Part shown: positions 26,251 to 35,159 of the stretch, in pieces | Layout: each line of letters starts with the position of its first letter | How positions within the stretch are numbered: position 1 is the first letter of the stretch | Source: Vreelandella titanicae BH1 | GTDB lineage: Bacteria > Pseudomonadota > Gammaproteobacteria > Pseudomonadales > Halomonadaceae | DNA length: 64,000 bases | NCBI RefSeq assembly: GCF_000336575.1 | Contig: NZ_AOPO01000008.1 | Span: forward strand, 62,001 to 126,000 | Direction of reading: 5' to 3' | Made by a program: the position numbers and the translations under genes | The notes under the pieces: model-generated | The model's input: the letters and a program-made list of their open reading frames with translations, nothing else | Databases searched by the model: none | What the model was told of the DNA's origin: nothing

Positions 26251-27156
26251 CTATTTATTTTGAGGGATTGGTTCGCCAGCCATTAACCGATTTCTACGTT
26301 TATTATCAATACTAAGAAGTTGATCATATATTTCAATAATTTTAGGACATGTAGCCAGTTCAATAACACAAATTGCTGTCGCGACGATAGCTCCATGCAT
26401 TATTGCTTGATTTTCCCAGTTAAAAGCTTGAGAAATTAATCTAAATTCGTTTTGGCGTTTTTCATCCTTTGTATGATGAGACTTGTCAAAATGTACGCCG
26501 CCTAGCTTATTGGCGACGTAATCTATAATTCTTTCTCTTTTGATAGGAATATCTTTAAGGAATCCCATTTTTAAATGTTTCCAATTATCGATTGTGACAT
26601 GTTTTCTGGTTATATGGCAGATTTGTGAAAACTGTGTGCCGTTGGCTAATGTTACGCCTGAATGATCTGAGTTCCTGTCTCTAGGTACCCAAACATCGAA
26701 CCTATACTTCAAGGAGTCGGGAGCAAGATCTTCAGTAGAGAGAAAGAACTCTTCTTTAGTATCTATTGAAAATTTTTTCTGAAATTCTTCTAAAACAATA
26801 AATGATAGTAAAAAATGAGCTAAATGGCCGTGTTTCTCAGGTTTGTTCTGAGAATAAAATAGCATTGCAAAATCCCCTTCAAAGGAATTTATGATGAATT
26901 CGATATTATGTTTTTCAATAAAAGAAACTAGAAGGGGGGGTGCTGCACTATCGAAGATCAATGCTCTAAGCGATGCTGCGGCTAAAAGTAGTTGACCTGA
27001 GTCTATTTGAAGGGGCTGCTTGCCGACGAGCTCTTCACCAGAAAATGTGTATGCAGTTTTAAGAATAACGCCTAAATGGGTTCTAAGTGCTAATGCCTCT
27101 CCCCAGTCTTCTTGGCTTATATAAACTATTTCATTATCTTTGTTGTAATTATTCAT
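26251..27156 (-). CDS. AT-rich gene of unknown function next to recD
   Basis: A 301-residue protein I do not recognise, from DNA much richer in A+T than recD. It looks soluble, with a mildly hydrophobic helix near the C-terminus (AIMHGAIVATAICVIELA) and a basic segment (RKHVTIDNWKHLKMGFLKD). It follows recD on the same strand (54 bp between the recD stop and its start), so it could be read from the recBD transcript. A foreign insertion at the recD 3' end is likely. Confidence 0.6.
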   Translation of the reverse strand: MNNYNKDNEIVYISQEDWGEALALRTHLGVILKTAYTFSGEELVGKQPLQIDSGQLLLAAASLRALIFDSAAPPLLVSFIEKHNIEFIINSFEGDFAMLFYSQNKPEKHGHLAHFLLSFIVLEEFQKKFSIDTKEEFFLSTEDLAPDSLKYRFDVWVPRDRNSDHSGVTLANGTQFSQICHITRKHVTIDNWKHLKMGFLKDIPIKRERIIDYVANKLGGVHFDKSHHTKDEKRQNEFRLISQAFNWENQAIMHGAIVATAICVIELATCPKIIEIYDQLLSIDNKRRNRLMAGEPIPQNK

Positions 27157-27210
27157 AATTTCAAAAAAATCCTTGGTAATTTATTTCAGCTAAACTTATT
27201 AAATGATGAA

Positions 27211-29610
27211 TTAGCTGTTGATGCCTTTTACCCCACTAACCCTCATAACCTCCCTAGTAACCGCATCATTCAATATCCCGCGTTTAGCTTCGATCAGCGT
27301 GAGCCAGTCGCGGGCACGGGTGATGCCGGTGTAGACCAACTCGCGGGTAAGAATCGGGTTGGGCGTTTGCGGTAGCAGTAGGGCGGTGTGCTGGAACTCC
27401 GAGCCTTGGGATTTGTGTACCGTCATCGCGAACACGGTTTCTACCGCGTGCAGGCGGGAAGGCAGTACCCAGTGGATGGGGTTTTCTGCGTCACTGGTCG
27501 GAAAGGCGACGCGCAGTAATGATTTACCCGGCGTGCGAGGATCAGGCACGGCGAGAGAGATGCCGATATCGCCGTTCATCAGTTTCAGGCCGTAGTCGTT
27601 TTGGGTGACTAGCACCGGGCGGCCTTCAAACCAGCCTTTCTCTAACGTGTGGTCGTTGCCGAACAGCAGCTTTTCGCGGCGCAATGTTTTGGCGATGCGC
27701 AGGTTTAAGCCTTCTACTCCCCAGGGGCCTTTGCGTAGTGCACACAGTAGCTGAAAGCGGCTGTAGGCGCTCAGCACTTGCTTCGCCCAGGCATCGTAAG
27801 CTTCCCCGTTCTCTTCAAACGCTAGCGATGTATCAGGCCGTTCACCCGCCAGGGTATTCAGGTAGTGCTGGTAGCCGGTGGGCGGTGCCATTGGCTCGCC
27901 CTTGAAATTGGTGCGGCCTTCGCCTGCGTTGGGAAAACGTTGCGGGCTGCCGGTGATCACCAGGCGCTCTAGGGCGCTATCTTCGTTTTGTGCGTCAGGC
28001 TTTAACACCAGGTGGTGCAGGTCGGCGTAGCCGTTATTCAGGACGCCATGCACGGCTTTGTGTTTATTCCGTTCCCGCAATGCCTCACTTAGCGGCTGGT
28101 TAATCGCCTGGGCGAGCTGGCCGATGCCGCTTGTTTCAGTAAAGCGGTGGCTTACCCGTAGCATGGTAATGGCTTGATCAAGCGGCTGGCCGTCCGGGTC
28201 GATTAATACCTCCGGTAGCGGGTGGTCGGTGAGTTCGGCTAGCCACTGCGCCGTGGCCGGGGTGTAGTGGGCGGCGTCGGCACGGCGGCATAGGTCACCC
28301 AGCACGGCACCTGCTTCTATGGATGCCAGCTGGTCTTTATCCCCCAGCAGCACCAGCTTGGCGCTGGCGGGCAGGGCGCTGAGCAGCGCCGTCATCATTT
28401 CGATATCTACCATCGAGGCTTCATCTACCACTAGCACATCCAGCGCCAGTGGGTTGGCGGCGTTGTGGCGGAAGTGGCGGGTGTCGGCTCTGGCACCTAA
28501 AAGCCTGTGAAGTGTGGTGACCTCAGTTGGTATGGCTGCTTGTAGTTGGTCAGTGCTTGAATCTTCGCGAGCTGAAGCTCCCTCCCACAAGGCGGCAAGC
28601 TTCTCTGTGGGTAGCAGTTCCACCTGCCCGGCGATGGATTCATTCAGCCGTGCGGCGGCTTTGCCGGTGGGGGCGGCCAGGCGAATGCGTAGCGGGTGGG
28701 CGTTGGGCTGGGCCAGTTGTAGGGTTTGCAGCAGGGCTAGCAGGCGCACGACTGTGGTGGTTTTGCCGGTGCCGGGGCCGCCGGTGATGATTGCGAACGG
28801 GCTTAGGGCGGCGAGGGCGCAGGCGGTTTTTTGCCAGTCTATGCTGTTGCTGGCGGGGAATAGGGTATCTAGGGCATCTTTGAATATTTGGGGGTGACTA
28901 TCGTCACCCTTCGCGAGCTGAAGCTCCCTCCCACAAACATCTGCATGTTCTGGAGTGGCTTCATTACTGCCGCTTTGAAGCGACCTTCCACCAGTTTTAT
29001 CCAGTTCTGCGGTGGCTAATCGGGCGGCGATTTCCTGGTGCAGGGTTTGCTCGAACTGCCAGTAGCGGCGCAGGTAGAGTTTGCTGGTGTTGCCGCTGTG
29101 GCTCACTACCAGGGGTGTATTACCGGGGCCGTTGCTGATCAGTGTGGGGTGGTTGAGCGCGGCCTGCCATTCACTCAGCGTTAGCGTGGCCAGCACATGG
29201 CTGGGTAGCGGCGGCGGGTCGTTCAGGTCGTCGCCTTCTGGGGGCAGCGAAAGCGCAAAATCTGGGGCTTCCAGCGTGGCGGCTAAATCCAGGCACACAT
29301 GGCCACGGCCAAGCTGGTGGCTGGCAAGCGCCGCGCCCAGCAGTAGCAGCGGCGGGGCGTTCTGGGTTTCGCGGTCGAGAAAGCGTACCAGCGCCAGATC
29401 CAGATCCCGCAGCCAGCCACGGGAAACCCAGCGCTCACACAGTAGAAATAGCGCGGCGGTATCGCTTAGCGCGGGGTGCGGCTGGGCGGCTGATTCTGTC
29501 GGTGGTGCTGCCGATGCGGGTGAATCAGGTGCCGCGGGCGGAGCGTCATCGGCGAACAGGTCAAGGTTCATGGAGCCCCCGCTCTTGGAGGCTAAGTCAC
29601 GCTTACTCAT
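27211..29610 (-). CDS. recD: Exodeoxyribonuclease V alpha subunit RecD
   Basis: The 799-residue SF1B helicase (5'-3' motor of RecBCD) shows Walker A GGPGTGKTT, Walker B DVLVVDEASMVD, GDKDQLASIEAG and the late motif VHKSQGSEFQHTALLLP. It overlaps recB by 4 bp. It is longer than E. coli RecD (608 residues). Two in-frame REP-like repeats account for part of this, adding CGRELQLAKG near residue 230 and WEGASARED near residue 345. Three decayed copies of its 3' end lie downstream. Confidence 0.95.
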   Translation of the reverse strand: MSKRDLASKSGGSMNLDLFADDAPPAAPDSPASAAPPTESAAQPHPALSDTAALFLLCERWVSRGWLRDLDLALVRFLDRETQNAPPLLLLGAALASHQLGRGHVCLDLAATLEAPDFALSLPPEGDDLNDPPPLPSHVLATLTLSEWQAALNHPTLISNGPGNTPLVVSHSGNTSKLYLRRYWQFEQTLHQEIAARLATAELDKTGGRSLQSGSNEATPEHADVCGRELQLAKGDDSHPQIFKDALDTLFPASNSIDWQKTACALAALSPFAIITGGPGTGKTTTVVRLLALLQTLQLAQPNAHPLRIRLAAPTGKAAARLNESIAGQVELLPTEKLAALWEGASAREDSSTDQLQAAIPTEVTTLHRLLGARADTRHFRHNAANPLALDVLVVDEASMVDIEMMTALLSALPASAKLVLLGDKDQLASIEAGAVLGDLCRRADAAHYTPATAQWLAELTDHPLPEVLIDPDGQPLDQAITMLRVSHRFTETSGIGQLAQAINQPLSEALRERNKHKAVHGVLNNGYADLHHLVLKPDAQNEDSALERLVITGSPQRFPNAGEGRTNFKGEPMAPPTGYQHYLNTLAGERPDTSLAFEENGEAYDAWAKQVLSAYSRFQLLCALRKGPWGVEGLNLRIAKTLRREKLLFGNDHTLEKGWFEGRPVLVTQNDYGLKLMNGDIGISLAVPDPRTPGKSLLRVAFPTSDAENPIHWVLPSRLHAVETVFAMTVHKSQGSEFQHTALLLPQTPNPILTRELVYTGITRARDWLTLIEAKRGILNDAVTREVMRVSGVKGINS
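28563..28590. repeat. REP-like 28-bp repeat inside recD, copy A
   Basis: A 28-bp unit starting CTTCGCGAGCTGAAGCTC and ending CTCCCACAA is identical to the unit at 28909-28936. It contains the imperfect palindrome GAGCTGAAGCTC. It resembles the short dispersed intergenic repeats of Pseudomonas and Halomonas-type genomes but here is read as protein. Confidence 0.75.
28909..28936. repeat. REP-like 28-bp repeat inside recD, copy B
   Basis: Identical to the 28-bp unit at 28563-28590 and in the same orientation, but read in a different codon phase (CGRELQLAK instead of WEGASARE). Both readings stay open, so the inserts do not interrupt recD. Confidence 0.75.
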
Positions 29611-32600
29611 ACTACCGCTTCCTGGTTTGTTACTGCGGTGTCTGCCGCTGTGCCTGTAAAGAGTGCATCCAGCGCTTCGATCAGCGCAACCGGCGCTGGC
29701 ACGGCGTGTACGCCGCGGGCGGTGGTGCGGCTGCCACGCAGAAATACCGTCATCGAGCCGCCCAGGTGCTGGTGCGGGTCGTAGTCGGGCAGGCGCGCTT
29801 TCAGCAGCCGGTGGAGGGCGAGCATATACAGCGCTGCTTGCAGGTCGTAGCGTTTTTCGAGCATGGCATCACGCAAGGCGTCAGCGGTGTAGGCGCTGTC
29901 GTCGCTACCCAGATAGTTGGATTTCCAGTCGAGCACGTAGAAGCGGCCTTCATGCTCAAAGGCGAGGTCGATAAAGCCCTTGAGCATACCGTTGAGGGTG
30001 TCGGCATCCAATACGGGGCGTGATACCCCTGGCAGTAAGTGGTCACTGACCAGCTCATCCAGCTTGCGCGTTTGTACCTGGTGCGCGGCAAACCAGAACT
30101 CCAATTCCACTTGATAGCTTTCGAGTTCACATAGCGCCACCTGGCTGCCTTCGCTGGGCTGTGACGGCGCCAGTGATAGAGAGTGAGGCAGGGGAAGCGG
30201 TGTGGCGAGCAGTTCTTCAAGCCAGCCCGCCAGGGTGTCGTGCCATGCCTGCCAGCCGCGCAGCTGCACGCGCCGCCGCAGCATATCTTCCCGGGCGGCG
30301 GGGTCTTCCAAAGCGCTGTTAAAGCCTAGCTGGCCCGCCCACTCTAAAAGCCCGTGCAGAAAGGTGCCGGGGCCGGGGCCACGCGGAAATCTATGCAAAT
30401 GAAAAGCTTCGGTGTTGATGGCGTTGTCGTGGGGCTCGTCCAACACTTCCAGGGTGGTGGCCTCCTGGGGCGTGGTGGGTTCTGGCGTGGGCGTTGGCTG
30501 CGCCGCGCCTGGCATCGTTTCAGAGACAGCCCCTGAGGTACGCAGCGCTGAGTAACTGGCGATCCACCACTGTTCTCGGGCGGGGCGTAACGGGGTGCGG
30601 GCGTGGCCCAGTGCCTGCTGTTCCGGCGCCGGGGTGAAGCGCAGCGCGGTGGGTTCCGGGGCGGCACTTAGCTCGATATCGCTGCCTCCTACTAGTTCGC
30701 CAAGCGCGTGGGTAAACGCGCTGGGGGCGATGGCTTTGCCGCCGTTGATCAGGTGGCCGATGGCGCTGTTCTCGCTGCCTTTTAGCGGTGCCAGCCCCAG
30801 CCAGGTGGCGTGGCGGGCGCGGGTGAGCGCCACGTAGAGCTTACGCAGGTCTTCGCCGAGGCGTTCGCGGTCGGCGGTGGCCAGCGTGGCTTCATCGGCG
30901 CTCAGGCTGAGTTGCAGCGTGCCGTCGCCATCGTGCCAGCGCAGCGGCAGGTCGGTGTCGCTGACCGGGCGGTGGTTGGCGATAAACGGCAGGAACACCA
31001 GCGGGTACTCCAGCCCCTTGGATTTGTGAATGGTCACTACCTTGACCAGATCGGCATCGCTCTCCAGGCGTAGCTTGTGGCTGTCGCCGTGGCTATCCGG
31101 GTCGGCAATAGCTTCCGCCAGAAAGCGAATCAGCGCGTGTTCACCATCCAGTTCCTGGCTGGCATGCTGCAGCATTTCACCCAGGTGGAGCAGGTCGGTT
31201 AGCAAACGCTCACCCTCGGCAAACTCGCCCAACAGCCGTGCGGCGATATCAAAATCGACCATCAAGCGGCGCACCAGCGGCAGCACGCCCTGGCGCTGCC
31301 ACAGGCGATGGTAGTCGCTGAACTGCTCGACCCGCGCTTCCCAGGCCAGCTCGCTCTGGTTGAGGTGGTCGAGTTCTTCAAGGCTCAGCCCAAGTACTGA
31401 TGTTGCCAGGGCGGCGCGCAGTTTGGCTTCCGCCTGTCGGGAGTTGGCCTGGGGCTCGGCGCAGGCGCGCAGCCAAATGGCGAGCTGCGGGGCAATAGGG
31501 GAGCTGAATACCTTGTCGTGATCGGAAAGGTAGACGCTCTTGATGCCGCGGCTGGCCAGCGCCAGTCGAATCGCTCGCGCTTCCTGTAGGCCGTTGACCA
31601 GCACCGCCATGTCCGAGGGGGCCAGCGGAGTGAGTGATTGCTCTCCTTTATCGTCATCGCCATCAGAGACCTTCGCAAAGCCCGCCTGTTGTTGACGGCC
31701 TGCTTCCAGTAGCGCGGCCATGTGCGAGGCGCAGCGCTCGGCCATCTCGGTTTGGTAGGCGGTTTTGGAGAGCGGCTCTTCGCTTTCCAGTGGCCACAGG
31801 GTCATCGCTGCTAGCGGTTGGCCGTTGAGTACCAGCGTCTCCTTGGTGCCTTTGGCGTTGACGGGGTTGAACGGCAGCGGGTTGTCGCCGCCATCGGCAC
31901 GGAACAGAAAGGCGCCGGCATCATGCTGGTCGGCGTAGCTGAAGCAGTGGTTGACCGCTGCCACCATGGCACGGCTGGAACGGAAATTGGTGCCCAGCGT
32001 GACGTGGCGTCCATCGGTGTCGTGCCGGGCCTGTAAGTAGGTGAAGATATCCGCACCGCGGAAGGCGTAGATCGCCTGTTTGGGGTCGCCGATCAGCAGG
32101 ATGGCGCTGTCGCGGCGGGGCGTTGCGACGTCATACACGGCGTTGAAGATGCGGTACTGGATCGGGTCGGTATCCTGGAACTCGTCGATCAGGGCCACGG
32201 GGAACTGGCGCTGGATCTGCGTGGCCAGGGCCTCTTTGTTGGGGCCTTTCAGGGCGCGATCCAGATGGGTGAGCAGGTCGTTGGGGCCCATCTCGGCGCG
32301 GCGTTCCTGTTCGCGCTCCAGCCGGGCACGGCACCACTGTACGGCGTGAATCAGCAGGTCGTTGCGCGGCTCGGGCAGGGCATCCAGCGCTTTCGGAAGC
32401 TGTGCCAGCGCTTCCCAGGCTTGCGGGCAGGGTGGTGCGCCCTCTTTCCAGATATCCGCCATACCGTCGGGGGTCATGCGTTTCCAGGCCGCGTCGGTGA
32501 GCGCCGGGCGGTCTGCGTCCGTTTCGCACCACTCGCGCAGTGCGCCTAGCCAGTTGGCGCGGCTTTTGGCGTTGAAGCTCTGGCCCTTGAAGGCTTTGCG

Positions 32601-33401
32601 CGTGGCGGCCTCTTCCAGGGCGGGCACCAGTTCGTCCAGCCAGGCGGCCCAGGGGGCTTTGAGTTCGTTGAGCTGGGCGGCGCGTTCGGCCTGGGTGGCG
32701 GCCAGGGTCTTGCTGGGTTCGGGCTTTGCGCCGCCAAGCGCTTCGCTTTCGGGCAGTAGCCTTTGCAGCGGGGCGTGCAGGTCGTCCGGTGATTTCCAGT
32801 AGCGGGTGACAATGCCGAGGGCGTCGCTGTCCAGCGGGTAGTAGAAGCTGCGCCAGTAGTCGCGCACCACTTCCTGTTCCAGTTCGCGCTGGTCGTTTTC
32901 CAGGTTGAGGGAGAACAGGCTGCCGCTGTCGAAGGCGTGTTCGCGCAGCATGCGGTAGCACCAGCTGTGGATGGTGGAAACCGCGGCTTCGTCCATCCAT
33001 TCGGCGGCCAGCGCCAGGCGCCGGGAGCAGGCGGGCCAGGTGGCAGGGGCGTATTGGTCGCGGAGTTGGAGGAGTAGTGGATCTGCCCCTCCTTCTACGT
33101 CCTCAGCTCGAAACACTTCTGCTGCTTCTACCAACCGGTTGCGGATGCGTTCGCGTAGCTCTTGGGTGGCGGCGTTGGTGAAGGTGACGACCAGAATTTC
33201 CGGCGGCGTGAGCGGGCGGATAAATGCTGTGTCGTCATCAACGCTGTGGCCACCGAGCACCAACCGCACGTAGAGCAGGGCGATGGTGAAGGTTTTACCG
33301 GTGCCCGCGCTTGCCTCTATCAGTCGGCTGCCGTGGAGCGGGAGGCTCAGGGGGTCAAGAGATGTGATAGAAGGCATGGCGGTATCCCGAGCAGTATTCA
33401 C
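29607..33401 (-). CDS. recB: Exodeoxyribonuclease V beta subunit RecB
   Basis: The 1264-residue RecB has the UvrD-like SF1A motor (Walker A EASAGTGKTF near residue 30, Walker B ALIDEFQDTDPIQY, motif VVTIHKSKGLEYPLVFLP). A C-terminal nuclease domain follows with the catalytic VLDWKSNYLG. It makes RecBCD with RecC and RecD for double-strand break repair and degradation of foreign linear DNA. It is followed by recD with a 4-bp overlap, but recC is not directly upstream: about 8 kb of unrelated genes intervene. Confidence 0.96.
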   Translation of the reverse strand: MNTARDTAMPSITSLDPLSLPLHGSRLIEASAGTGKTFTIALLYVRLVLGGHSVDDDTAFIRPLTPPEILVVTFTNAATQELRERIRNRLVEAAEVFRAEDVEGGADPLLLQLRDQYAPATWPACSRRLALAAEWMDEAAVSTIHSWCYRMLREHAFDSGSLFSLNLENDQRELEQEVVRDYWRSFYYPLDSDALGIVTRYWKSPDDLHAPLQRLLPESEALGGAKPEPSKTLAATQAERAAQLNELKAPWAAWLDELVPALEEAATRKAFKGQSFNAKSRANWLGALREWCETDADRPALTDAAWKRMTPDGMADIWKEGAPPCPQAWEALAQLPKALDALPEPRNDLLIHAVQWCRARLEREQERRAEMGPNDLLTHLDRALKGPNKEALATQIQRQFPVALIDEFQDTDPIQYRIFNAVYDVATPRRDSAILLIGDPKQAIYAFRGADIFTYLQARHDTDGRHVTLGTNFRSSRAMVAAVNHCFSYADQHDAGAFLFRADGGDNPLPFNPVNAKGTKETLVLNGQPLAAMTLWPLESEEPLSKTAYQTEMAERCASHMAALLEAGRQQQAGFAKVSDGDDDKGEQSLTPLAPSDMAVLVNGLQEARAIRLALASRGIKSVYLSDHDKVFSSPIAPQLAIWLRACAEPQANSRQAEAKLRAALATSVLGLSLEELDHLNQSELAWEARVEQFSDYHRLWQRQGVLPLVRRLMVDFDIAARLLGEFAEGERLLTDLLHLGEMLQHASQELDGEHALIRFLAEAIADPDSHGDSHKLRLESDADLVKVVTIHKSKGLEYPLVFLPFIANHRPVSDTDLPLRWHDGDGTLQLSLSADEATLATADRERLGEDLRKLYVALTRARHATWLGLAPLKGSENSAIGHLINGGKAIAPSAFTHALGELVGGSDIELSAAPEPTALRFTPAPEQQALGHARTPLRPAREQWWIASYSALRTSGAVSETMPGAAQPTPTPEPTTPQEATTLEVLDEPHDNAINTEAFHLHRFPRGPGPGTFLHGLLEWAGQLGFNSALEDPAAREDMLRRRVQLRGWQAWHDTLAGWLEELLATPLPLPHSLSLAPSQPSEGSQVALCELESYQVELEFWFAAHQVQTRKLDELVSDHLLPGVSRPVLDADTLNGMLKGFIDLAFEHEGRFYVLDWKSNYLGSDDSAYTADALRDAMLEKRYDLQAALYMLALHRLLKARLPDYDPHQHLGGSMTVFLRGSRTTARGVHAVPAPVALIEALDALFTGTAADTAVTNQEAVV

Positions 33402-33681
33402 TGGTCAGCACGGCAGGGCGCTGTAGGACGAGGCTTGTCCAATGCTTATTTGAACACGAGAAGGTAGCTGGGTAGAAGTCGGGCTTTTCTGGAAGTCGTT
33501 ACTATCTCTGTTTCAGGCTGCCTGTATTCAATCAAGAAATACACATCATTGTTTACAGTTATTGAATAGGTTCTGGTTCTTAATTTAGAAAGTGCATTTT
33601 AACCAGTGTGCTTGAGCAGAGATATAAAGCTGGCGTGGCTTAGTCATTGAGACCGCCGTCTTTTATATATTTTATTTGTCG

Positions 33682-34581
33682 TTATAAAGGCGGCGTAATG
33701 GGGCGTTCCCGTAAGCTATTGATGATTGCCTCGGCTGCTTTAGTCAATATACGTCCCCTGCGAACACAGAGGATCGTCGTCGCAGAGGGGAGCTCGTTTT
33801 CTGCGATATCGACAATGGCCATGGTTTGGTGCTTTTCTTCATGGCTCACCGCGTAGTCGGGTAATATGGTGAGGTTACCGGTCTGCATGACGTGCACCTT
33901 GATCAACTCGATGTGGTCGAGTTCGAAGCCAATCCTGGCGGTAAGACCCAGCCTTAACAGGGAGGTATCAAGCGCTCGCCGAGTATGAAACGTTGGATCG
34001 AGCATTGTAAGTTCGTAAGAGGTTAAGTCTTTCAGGTTCAACGTACTATGCTTGGCCAATGGGTGTTGGTGAGGCATGGCCGCCTTGAATTGGGTCGTGA
34101 ATTTTTCAACGATACCGATATCAGGATAGAAGTCATCTTGCATGGTAATTCCGAAATCCACCTGATCATTTTCAAGGGCCTGGTAGACGGCCTCTGCCCC
34201 TGAAATACGCCCTTTGAATTCGACGAGTGGATGGGCTTTTTGAAACTCTGCAATGGCAGGGAACAGCCAGGCCCTGGCAACGCCTTCGATAGTGGCATAC
34301 CTCACAGTGCCTGCCGTCAATCCGTGTATATCGGCTATTTTGGCTCTTGCCAGCTCCATTTCACGCATGGTGCGCTGCATGTGGAGTGCCAGAACCCTGC
34401 CTTCTTCCGTAAGCAGCATCCCATCCGCGCAGCGATCGAACAGCGTTGTCTGGAAGCTGTGCTCAAGGTTCTGGATTTGGCGACTAATGGCCGAAGCGCT
34501 GACATGAAGGGAGAGTGACGCCTGGCGTATCGACCCCGTTTCCGCGACGGTCAAAAAGTACTTGAACATTGAAATTTGCAT
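33682..34581 (-). CDS. LysR-family regulator of the nitrile/aldoxime operon
   Basis: A 299-residue LysR protein (MQISMFKYFLTVAETGSIRQ, HTH through SAISRQIQNLEHSFQTTLFD). It is divergent, with a 329-bp gap, from the DUF3311-symporter-nitrilase-aldoxime dehydratase genes and is the natural candidate for their control. On the other side it is followed by recB after 280 bp in which I see no gene. Confidence 0.85.
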   Translation of the reverse strand: MQISMFKYFLTVAETGSIRQASLSLHVSASAISRQIQNLEHSFQTTLFDRCADGMLLTEEGRVLALHMQRTMREMELARAKIADIHGLTAGTVRYATIEGVARAWLFPAIAEFQKAHPLVEFKGRISGAEAVYQALENDQVDFGITMQDDFYPDIGIVEKFTTQFKAAMPHQHPLAKHSTLNLKDLTSYELTMLDPTFHTRRALDTSLLRLGLTARIGFELDHIELIKVHVMQTGNLTILPDYAVSHEEKHQTMAIVDIAENELPSATTILCVRRGRILTKAAEAIINSLRERPITPPL

Positions 34582-34910
34582 GTTGGTTCCCTGTTTTTTT
34601 AGTTAAAACAATAATGTAGATAGGTGTTCACTTTTCGGCAACGAGTCGTGCTAACAATAGCGTTTTTCTCATACTCTGACGCTCCCTATCCTCTACCTTA
34701 CTGCAATGCAGTACTTGGGTATCTCTTGATAGCGACAATCGTGAGCTCAGTAAGCTATGTGAAGGCTTGTATAAATATGTGTCTGTAAACAGGTCTGTAA
34801 ATATAGCTTAAGGAAATTCGAGACGCTTGCTCAACACGGTTTGTTATAAAACTAACAAGTAAAGCTAAAAAGAGATGTTGGCTTTGGCTCTACGCTTAAA
34901 GGTGACTTAA
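34582..34910. promoter_or_regulatory. Divergent regulatory region with GTCTGTAAA direct repeat
   Basis: No gene is visible in these 329 bp between the LysR gene and the symporter operon. GTCTGTAAA occurs twice, at 34781-34789 and 34793-34801, spaced one helical turn apart, which may mark a regulator site. The region close to the DUF3311 start is AT-rich. Confidence 0.35.
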
Positions 34911-35159
34911 ATGTTGACAGGAATGAATCGGAAGTTGTTCTGGTTAGTGCTTATATTGGCACTTATCGGAAGCTGGCTTCCCTACTTTAATATTCTCAAT
35001 GAACTGGTGTGGGTAGGCCCACTATCTCTTCCTCTGGCCTGGGTATTGACTTGTAATATAGTGCTGACACTTTGTGCCATTGCACTTTATCCACTCTACT
35101 TCAAGCCACTCTCTGAACGTATTGATGCATTTGAACGTAAGGAGGGCGGGCATGAATAG
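34911..35159 (+). CDS. DUF3311 small membrane protein
   Basis: This 82-residue protein has two hydrophobic segments (LFWLVLILALIGSWLPYFNI and LAWVLTCNIVLTLCAIALYP) and the WVGPLSLPLAW stretch typical of DUF3311. Such proteins are usually encoded directly before a sodium:solute symporter of the SSS family and may be an accessory subunit. Here the overlap with the symporter gene is 8 bp. An ATG at 34923 is an alternative start. Confidence 0.85.
   Translation: MLTGMNRKLFWLVLILALIGSWLPYFNILNELVWVGPLSLPLAWVLTCNIVLTLCAIALYPLYFKPLSERIDAFERKEGGHE

Noticed and set aside
29660..33400. Several long antisense reading frames across recB
   Set aside because: They are shadows of a GC-rich gene in other frames; no ribosome sites, and the products are low-complexity Arg/Ser/Pro-rich.
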